From: Oscillospiraceae bacterium
Lineage (GTDB): Bacteria; Bacillota; Clostridia; Oscillospirales; JAKOTC01
Reading direction: 5' to 3'
Assembly: GCA_035353335.1 (NCBI GenBank)
Contig: DAOPZJ010000068.1
Span: 1 to 12,100, forward strand
Length of the DNA: 12,100 nucleotides
A program made the translations under genes and the position numbers. Shown in pieces: positions 8,465-12,100 of this stretch; position 1 is the first letter of the stretch, and each line of letters begins with the position of its first letter. The notes under the pieces were generated by a model that was given only the letters and a program-made list of their open reading frames with translations, did not search any database and was not told the DNA's origin.

Positions 8465-8469
8465 GTTGT

Positions 8470-8475
8470 CTCCTT
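8470..8475 (-). promoter_or_regulatory. Ribosome binding site fixing the start of rqcH
   Basis: AAGGAG on the minus strand lies 5 bases before ATG at 8464-8462 and just after the stop codon of the Nif3-family gene. It excludes the 69-residue extension present in the longest open frame. Confidence 0.75.
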
Positions 8476-8478
8476 GAA

Positions 8479-9252
8479 TTATATGCTTTGTAACGGGTTG
8501 CTCTCTTTGGCGAGAATAACCTCGATATCGTTGAATTTCTGTGCAAGCTTTTCTTGCAACATACCTGCGATGTGAATCTCCGTTCCGAAATGGGTGGCGT
8601 CGATCAATGATAAACCTGCCGCCCTTGCCACAATCACTTCCTCGTATTTCAACTGCGAGGTGATAAGGCAATCATAGCCCGCTTCAATGACCTGTTCGAT
8701 TAAAAAGCTGCCGCTGCCTCCGCAGACAACAATCGACATTACGGGTTTTCCGCCGTCGCAGAAGACGACCGGTGAATTTAATATCTGCCCAACTTTGGCG
8801 GCGAATTCGCGCGTCGTTTGCGGAGCGAGTAGTTCGCCGCCCCAACCCTCGCAGAGCCGGTCGCCGCAGGAGCTTTGTTTTTCGGCAAAGGGGCCTTTCG
8901 GAATCAACCCGAGACGATTACAAAGCACTTTGTTTGCGCCTTCGATGTTCTCGTCAAGCGGGATGTGCACCGAGATTACGGCGATGCCAAAAGCCGCCGC
9001 AAGATAAACCGGGTTACCCGAATCAAGCTTTTTGAGCGGGTCAAAAATAATCGGATGGTGGCTGACGATTAGCTGTGCGCCAAAAGTCCTTGCCTGCCCG
9101 ATCACATCGGCAGTCGCATCGAGGCAGCACATGATCTTTGTGACAGGGGTATTGATATCGCCGACTAAAAATCCGGAATTGTCGTACTCCGGCATATTCT
9201 TAAACTTCCAGACACTGTCTAGAAATTCGTATACATCTTTTATGGCGCTCAT
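8479..9252 (-). CDS. Nif3-like dinuclear metal-centre protein (DUF34)
   Basis: Member of the Nif3/YbgI family, 257 residues, the short form without the inserted CutA-like domain found in Bacillus YqfO. Family proteins bind two metal ions. The expected ligands are all visible: SHHP at 64-67 (H65, H66), D100 in HIPLDENIEGAN, and H221 and E225 in DATHFGTE. Databases often call these GTP cyclohydrolase 1 type 2, a name with weak support; the cellular role is unsettled. The segment LITSQLKYEE (196-205) replaces the more usual ITGDxKYHD. The gene lies 52 bases after trmK, its very common partner in Firmicutes, and 14 bases before rqcH. The ribosome binding site is modest (AAGAGG, 9 bases from ATG) and partly inside a weak 7-pair AT-rich stem at 9264-9286. 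Confidence 0.93.
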   Translation of the reverse strand: MSAIKDVYEFLDSVWKFKNMPEYDNSGFLVGDINTPVTKIMCCLDATADVIGQARTFGAQLIVSHHPIIFDPLKKLDSGNPVYLAAAFGIAVISVHIPLDENIEGANKVLCNRLGLIPKGPFAEKQSSCGDRLCEGWGGELLAPQTTREFAAKVGQILNSPVVFCDGGKPVMSIVVCGGSGSFLIEQVIEAGYDCLITSQLKYEEVIVARAAGLSLIDATHFGTEIHIAGMLQEKLAQKFNDIEVILAKESNPLQSI

Positions 9253-9304
9253 CTTTTTTTACCTCTTTTTCGCAGATTCAAAAAGAAAAAATCTATTTTC
9301 CAAA

Positions 9305-10024
9305 CTACACCTTCGTCTCTTCGGTTATCAGTTCGCAGATATGTAAATAGGCCCGATACACGGGCTCGTTGTGTTCTATTTTTGCACCCTCGGCACGGCT
9401 TTTGGCCAGTTTGTAAACCGCTTTCAGATATGATTTTTCGGCCTCGCCGATGGGATTGAGTTTCCCTGAGATGACTTCGGGCCGATCTGCCCAGTCGGGG
9501 TTAAAAGCGATATAATCGTTCCAATCCGTCGGAGCTTTACCGCACTCTCCGGTTTGGACGGATAATACCGAATAAGCGTGTTTGGCGTCAATGACTGCGC
9601 GCTCTTTAAAAATTACACAGTTATGATCAAGCAGAAATGCCCGCAGGTGTATCGCATCAGTCTGGGGTTGTAAAATCAAGTGCTTTTTTTCATGTGTGAA
9701 CCAATCGGCTTTGGCGAGAATCTCGAGGATATTCAACCCGCCCATTCCGCAGATAAAGGCGGTGTTGAATTCGTCCGCAGTGACGTTTCGAAAACCGTCA
9801 GAAAGACGGAGTTCAGTTTTTGCTTCAAGATGATATGCTTTGACCGTTGCCGCCGCCCGTTCGAGCGGACCTTCGACAACGTCACATAAAAGCGCAGACC
9901 GCGCGCTTTCGTTCATGAGTAAGAACGCCGATAAAAGCGCATGGTCCGTTCCGATGTCCGCAATCCGCTCGCACTCTCCCGCTAATGCTGCCGCGAGCGC
10001 AAGCCGTGGACTGAGTTTGAGCAT
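9305..10024 (-). CDS. trmK: tRNA (adenine(22)-N1)-methyltransferase TrmK
   Basis: SAM-dependent enzyme that makes m1A at position 22 of tRNAs, 239 residues, normal for the COG2384 family. The Rossmann-fold motifs are clear: ADIGTDHALL (22-31) at the SAM loop, CDVVEGPLERA (47-57), ICGMGG (91-96) and LILQPQ (116-121). The C-terminal part (about 165-239) is the family's helical, coiled-coil-like region. It begins 6 bases after the DUF1858 stop, and no Shine-Dalgarno sequence is visible before its ATG, so translation is probably coupled to the upstream gene. The N-terminus LSPRLALAAAL matches the family start, so this ATG is likely correct despite the missing site. Followed by the Nif3-family gene as in many Firmicutes; the usual upstream neighbour sigA is not here. 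Confidence 0.94.
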   Translation of the reverse strand: MLKLSPRLALAAALAGECERIADIGTDHALLSAFLLMNESARSALLCDVVEGPLERAAATVKAYHLEAKTELRLSDGFRNVTADEFNTAFICGMGGLNILEILAKADWFTHEKKHLILQPQTDAIHLRAFLLDHNCVIFKERAVIDAKHAYSVLSVQTGECGKAPTDWNDYIAFNPDWADRPEVISGKLNPIGEAEKSYLKAVYKLAKSRAEGAKIEHNEPVYRAYLHICELITEETKV

Positions 10025-10030
10025 TGATTT

Positions 10031-10231
10031 TTATTTCTGATCGAGATGGTCGTTGATCTTAGTGACCATCTCTTCTACATCGACGCCATGAACCTGACAG
10101 GCCTGCTCGAGCGTCTCGCCTCTGGCCGACGGACAACCCAGACAATGCATGCCCATTTCAAGGAAGAATGCCGCAGTCGTGCGGTCTAAATCGAGAATAT
10201 CGCCGATCAGAGAATCCTTTGTAATTTTCAT
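10031..10231 (-). CDS. DUF1858 small CxxC protein (hybrid-cluster-protein-associated redox domain type)
   Basis: Small cytoplasmic protein of 66 residues made of a single DUF1858/ScdA-N-like domain. It reads ITKDSLIGDIL, then FFLEMGMHCLGCPSA with C30 and C33, then an acidic helical tail ETLEQACQVHGVDVEEMV. The family (also described as the hybrid-cluster-protein-associated redox disulfide domain) is common in anaerobes and its CxxC pair is presumed redox-active or metal-binding; the exact function is unknown. GGAGG lies 8 bases before the ATG. It is the first gene after a perfect-consensus promoter and overlaps in transcription with trmK, six bases downstream. Confidence 0.9.
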   Translation of the reverse strand: MKITKDSLIGDILDLDRTTAAFFLEMGMHCLGCPSARGETLEQACQVHGVDVEEMVTKINDHLDQK

Positions 10232-10260
10232 GATTAAAACCTCCGTATGAACTTTAAATC

Positions 10261-10289
10261 ATTATACCAATAATCACCCTTTCTGTCAA
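10261..10289 (-). promoter_or_regulatory. Perfect-consensus sigma-A promoter for DUF1858-trmK-Nif3-rqcH
   Basis: On the minus strand TTGACA (10289-10284), a 17-base spacer and TATAAT (10266-10261) match the vegetative consensus at all twelve positions. The predicted start is near 10254, giving a leader of roughly 20 bases to the DUF1858 ATG. The TGA in TTGACA is the stop codon of the upstream membrane-protein gene. A perfect inverted repeat abuts the upstream edge of the -35. Confidence 0.88.
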
Positions 10290-10648
10290 CGCAGACGGCG
10301 CATCCGTCTGCAAATTGCGTAACCGGGCAGACTGAGCAAGAGCCAAGCCGCCGCAAATGCCGGACAGATTTGCCCTGCCAGATTTCCTTTCTTTTTACTG
10401 TAGTCCCAAATCATATGCTTTTTATTGAAAATCAAGCCAATTGCAAGTTCGATTGCGGTCAATCCGAGCGCTCCCGCGATATATCGCACCCCTCTGCTGC
10501 GCAGCTTTTTTTCGACGGCGTTTAATAACAACATTGCCGAACCGCCCGCCAGTGCCATAGTAGGGTGAGTTCTTTTACGCCATAATAATTCAATCGCAGG
10601 ATAAGCAAGTGCGCCGAAGGCGAATAGTTTTTTCTTTTCGTCAGGCAT
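10286..10648 (-). CDS. Small CmpB-like membrane protein (putative ABC transporter permease family)
   Basis: Predicted membrane protein of 120 residues with three or four hydrophobic segments (about 8-22, 30-45, 55-74 and 92-112) and a strongly basic C-terminal tail (RRMRRLR). The segment ELAIGLIFN followed by MIWDYS and GNLAGQICP resembles the conserved core of the PF06541/CmpB-type putative ABC transporter permeases common in clostridia, which have a WDYS ... GQIC motif. It is shorter than most of those proteins. I chose ATG at 10648 because GGGGAG lies 6 bases upstream; the longer frame adds 20 residues that look like leader. No partner ATPase is nearby, so a transport role is not supported. 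Its stop codon lies inside the -35 of the next promoter. I see no clear promoter of its own in 10649-10732. Confidence 0.8.
   Translation of the reverse strand: MPDEKKKLFAFGALAYPAIELLWRKRTHPTMALAGGSAMLLLNAVEKKLRSRGVRYIAGALGLTAIELAIGLIFNKKHMIWDYSKKKGNLAGQICPAFAAAWLLLSLPGYAICRRMRRLR
10291..10311. repeat. Perfect 8-bp inverted repeat abutting the -35 box
   Basis: GCAGACGG and CCGTCTGC are exact complements separated by CGCAT. The repeat lies within the last codons of the CmpB-like gene and ends one base from TTGACA of the consensus promoter. There is no T-run after the stem on either strand, so it is not an ordinary intrinsic terminator. It may be a binding site for a dimeric regulator, a transcript-end stem, or a by-product of arginine-rich codons. 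Confidence 0.6.
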
Positions 10649-10654
10649 GATTCG

Positions 10655-10660
10655 CTCCCC
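10655..10660 (-). promoter_or_regulatory. Ribosome binding site fixing the start of the CmpB-like gene
   Basis: GGGGAG on the minus strand is 6 bases from ATG at 10648-10646. It lies inside the 20-residue extension of the longest open frame, which is therefore treated as leader. Confidence 0.7.
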
Positions 10661-10732
10661 TTTCCGGATTATTTTCACCCGTAACGGGAACGGATATACA
10701 GCGCGCAAGGCTTAGATAACGTGCGAATTTGC

Positions 10733-10761
10733 TTGACAGAACATTGAAAATAAGGTAACAT
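10733..10761 (+). promoter_or_regulatory. Sigma-A promoter of nrdR
   Basis: TTGACA (10733-10738), 17 bases, then TAACAT (10756-10761). The -35 is perfect and the -10 has two mismatches. The predicted start is near 10767-10768, which is the beginning of the Shine-Dalgarno AAAAGGAG, so the leader would be only about 15 bases. The heptamer AACATTG occurs twice, at 10740-10746 and 10757-10763, one copy in the spacer and one over the -10. I see no convincing NrdR box (palindrome of the ACAC...GTGT kind). Confidence 0.75.
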
Positions 10762-10782
10762 TGTGCAAAAGGAGTGGTTTAA

Positions 10783-11247
10783 ATGAAATGCCCGTTTTGC
10801 GGCACGCCGGATTCAAGAGTAATCGATACCCGCCCTCAGGACGACGGTGAGAAAATTCGCCGCCGCCGTCTCTGCGAAAAATGCGGCATGCGTTTCACCA
10901 CACTTGAGACGACCGAGCGAGCAACCGTTTGGGTGGTAAAGAAAAGCGGCGCCCGTGAGGTGTTTGACCCACAGAAAGTTCTCTCCAGCATGGTACGTGC
11001 TTGTAAGAAACAAACCATCCCGCTTGAGACACTCGAAAATGTCGTGCGCGGGCTTGAAACCTTGATTTATTCCTCACCGAAGCATGAGATCACGACGGTT
11101 GAAATCGGCGAATATATTCTTAAAAAACTGCGCGATCTTGACGAAGTCGCCTATATCCGTTTTGCCTCTGTTTATCGTGATTTTTCTGACATCGAGTCCT
11201 TTTCCCGCGAGATTAAAAAGCTCAAGAAACAGAATAATAAAGAGTAG
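10783..11247 (+). CDS. nrdR: Transcriptional repressor NrdR
   Basis: Repressor of ribonucleotide reductase genes, 154 residues, the standard family length. It senses the ATP/dATP balance and binds NrdR boxes in front of nrd operons. The N-terminal zinc ribbon has CPFC (C3, C6) and CEKCG (C31, C34), with the conserved DTRPQDDGEKIRRRRLC segment between them. The ATP-cone domain spans about 49-139, from VVKKSGAREVFDPQKV to YIRFASVYRDF. AAAAGGAG lies 8 bases before the ATG. It is divergent from the CmpB-like gene and is followed after 47 bases by the TIM-barrel gene. No ribonucleotide reductase gene is present in the window, so its targets lie elsewhere. Confidence 0.97.
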   Translation: MKCPFCGTPDSRVIDTRPQDDGEKIRRRRLCEKCGMRFTTLETTERATVWVVKKSGAREVFDPQKVLSSMVRACKKQTIPLETLENVVRGLETLIYSSPKHEITTVEIGEYILKKLRDLDEVAYIRFASVYRDFSDIESFSREIKKLKKQNNKE

Positions 11248-11249
11248 TC

Positions 11250-11270
11250 GGTCGAATTCCTTTTTCGGCC
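11250..11270 (+). other. Weak stem-loop just after nrdR
   Basis: GGTCGAA and TTCGGCC pair over 7 positions including one G-T, with a 7-base loop. The tail (CTTGTTTAATTG) is only partly T-rich. It might lower read-through into the next gene, but a true terminator is doubtful because the following genes have no obvious promoter of their own. Confidence 0.3.
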
Positions 11271-11294
11271 CTTGTTTAATTGAAAGGAAGTCAT

Positions 11295-11972
11295 ATGAAC
11301 CCTAATGTTCCTCCGAAGGTCGATGGGACGCTGCGTAAATTCGCTCTTCGCGTTCCGGAGATTATTTCAAAATGCAGCGGCATTTCCATATTTGGGAAAT
11401 TGATCCGATCTATCGTCTTTTCCACCGACGTAGCGATTATTAAAAATGTGAACGCCGACGCCGTGATCGCCGTCTACCCTTTTACTCCGCAGCCTGTCAT
11501 TACAGAGGCCATTTTAAAAGTCGCGGACATCCCGGTTTTTGTGGGTGTCGGCGGCGGGCTGACCGCCGGAAAGCGTGTGATCAATCTGGCATCCTTTGCC
11601 GAGATGCAGGGAGCAATCGGCGTTGTGGTCAACTCCCCAACCGCCGACGAAACCATCTCACAGGTTGCGGCACACATTGATATCCCTGTCGTGGTTACCG
11701 TCGCCAACGATTCAATTGACATTGAAAAGCGTATTGCAATGGGAGCTACGATTTTTAACGTCTCCGCGGCTGCCGACACACCGCGCATTGTCGAACAGAT
11801 TCGGCATTCATATCCTGACTTTCCGGTTATCGCAACGGGCGGTCCGACCGATGAATCGATTCGGACAACTATCGAAGCCGGCGCAAATGCCATCACCTGG
11901 ACGCCGCCTTCGAACGGGGAAATTTTCAAGAGTATTATGGATGCCTATCGCCGAAATCAACCGCATCCGTAA
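11295..11972 (+). CDS. Predicted TIM-barrel protein of unknown function
   Basis: I do not recognise the function. The 225-residue product has the alternating strand-helix pattern of a small TIM barrel, with no signal peptide or membrane segment. Glycine-rich loops at FVGVGGGLTAG (82-92) and VIATGGPTDESI (178-189) look like phosphate-binding turns, as in KDPG-aldolase-like and IMPDH-like barrels; the latter is followed by EAGANAITWTPPS, typical of a last-strand region. VVVTVANDSIDIEKRIAMGATIFNVS (132-157) resembles the segment before the final phosphate loop in KDPG aldolases, but I see no clear catalytic lysine context. The start is ATG at 11295 with AAAGGA 6 bases upstream; a TTG 15 bases earlier overlaps that site and is rejected. 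It lies 47 bases after nrdR and 22 before the next gene, suggesting one operon. Confidence 0.8.
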   Translation: MNPNVPPKVDGTLRKFALRVPEIISKCSGISIFGKLIRSIVFSTDVAIIKNVNADAVIAVYPFTPQPVITEAILKVADIPVFVGVGGGLTAGKRVINLASFAEMQGAIGVVVNSPTADETISQVAAHIDIPVVVTVANDSIDIEKRIAMGATIFNVSAAADTPRIVEQIRHSYPDFPVIATGGPTDESIRTTIEAGANAITWTPPSNGEIFKSIMDAYRRNQPHP

Positions 11973-11982
11973 TATATATTTC

Positions 11983-11988
11983 GGAGGG
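11983..11988 (+). promoter_or_regulatory. Ribosome binding site supporting a TTG start at 11995
   Basis: GGAGGG lies 6 bases before TTG at 11995-11997, and the frame from it stays open to the window edge. The next in-frame ATG (12016) has no comparable site. Confidence 0.65.
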
Positions 11989-11994
11989 TGTAAA

Positions 11995-12100
11995 TTGATT
12001 TATTATCACGGTACCATGGAAGATCTCAACGAATTAAACGCCGTATCCAAAGACCATGCCGATGCTCAGAACTCCGTTGTATATCTCACACCAAACCGCG
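11995..12100 (+). CDS. Unknown protein, N-terminal 35 residues only
   Basis: A new gene appears to start here with TTG, 22 bases after the TIM-barrel stop, and runs off the right edge. The visible residues begin IYYHGTMEDLNELNAV and end in SVVYLTPNR. The YHG ... YLTPNR arrangement recalls short clostridial hypothetical proteins starting with a YHGS motif, and loosely the start of DUF3990-like ADP-ribosyltransferase-fold domains. That likeness is only a suggestion from a very short stretch. Spacing and direction place it in the nrdR transcript. Confidence 0.65.
   Translation, partial: MIYYHGTMEDLNELNAVSKDHADAQNSVVYLTPNR

Noticed and set aside
8478..8483. TATAAT on the minus strand just before rqcH, overlapping the Nif3 stop codon
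   Set aside because: No -35-like hexamer is found 16-18 bases upstream, and the resulting transcript would start inside the Shine-Dalgarno. AT-rich junctions produce such matches by chance.
8465..8671. N-terminal extension of rqcH in the longest open frame
   Set aside because: It overlaps the Nif3-family gene in another frame, is rich in Arg and Cys with no homology I recognise, and lies upstream of a strong ribosome binding site at the family's normal start.
9264..9286. AT-rich 7-pair stem covering part of the Nif3 ribosome binding site
   Set aside because: Made of A and T runs that pair easily by chance and would be only marginally stable, so not listed as a regulatory element.
10678..10688. 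Short palindrome CCCGTAACGGG upstream of the CmpB-like gene
   Set aside because: Only five base pairs around one central base, not extendable, and with no clear promoter nearby to give it meaning.
1..12100. Mobile elements, CRISPR arrays, tRNA or rRNA genes, toxin-antitoxin or phage defence systems
   Set aside because: Searched by eye on both strands and none seen. Genes are contiguous core functions with similar base composition, so there is no sign of a recently acquired island.

Overview
The window looks like chromosomal DNA from an anaerobic member of the Clostridia, probably an Oscillospirales-type lineage of roughly 50% GC. This is an inference from gene content: a long Rel protein, RecJ directly upstream of it, a trmK-Nif3 pair, the RqcH rescue factor, an early nrdR with its usual zinc ribbon, and AGGAGG-type ribosome binding sites. 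Twelve genes are supported, ten complete or nearly so and two cut by the window edges (the ATPase at 1-545 and a small unknown gene at 11995-12100). Coding density is very high. The longest non-coding stretches are about 130 bases, and no stretch over 300 bases lacks a gene. I see no mobile elements, CRISPR arrays, tRNA or rRNA.

Layout. 1-2278 (minus) is a lipoprotein/permease/ATPase ABC importer operon of the NitT/TauT type with unknown substrate. It reads from a strong sigma-A promoter at 2356-2384, with a hairpin-forming dyad at the predicted transcript start. 2409-6644 (minus) is recJ followed 12 bases later by a bifunctional-type rel, driven by a promoter at 6681-6710 whose -35 box contains the stop codon of rqcH. 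6707-10231 (minus) is a four-gene run: a DUF1858 CxxC protein, trmK, a Nif3-family protein and rqcH. It starts from a perfect-consensus TTGACA-17-TATAAT promoter at 10261-10289. 10286-10648 (minus) is a small CmpB-like membrane protein. From 10733 onwards the plus strand carries nrdR with its own promoter, then a predicted TIM-barrel protein of unknown function and the start of another unknown gene, in a tight row.

How they fit together. The central minus-strand block is housekeeping and stress biology: tRNA m1A22 methylation (TrmK), rescue of stalled 50S-peptidyl-tRNA complexes by C-terminal tailing (RqcH), 5' single-strand DNA resection (RecJ) and (p)ppGpp turnover (Rel). NrdR represses ribonucleotide reductase genes in response to dATP/ATP. 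The ABC importer is functionally separate.

This is mainly an ordinary core-genome region and I found no convincing new system. The points most worth a second look are the unknown TIM-barrel and its partner downstream of nrdR, the perfect inverted repeat abutting the consensus promoter at 10284-10311, the dyad at the start of the ABC transcript, and an aspartate-to-glutamate change in a key RqcH motif. Several starts were moved inward from the longest open frame (recJ, rqcH, the CmpB-like gene, the TIM-barrel gene) because ribosome binding sites and family start positions agree on the shorter forms.
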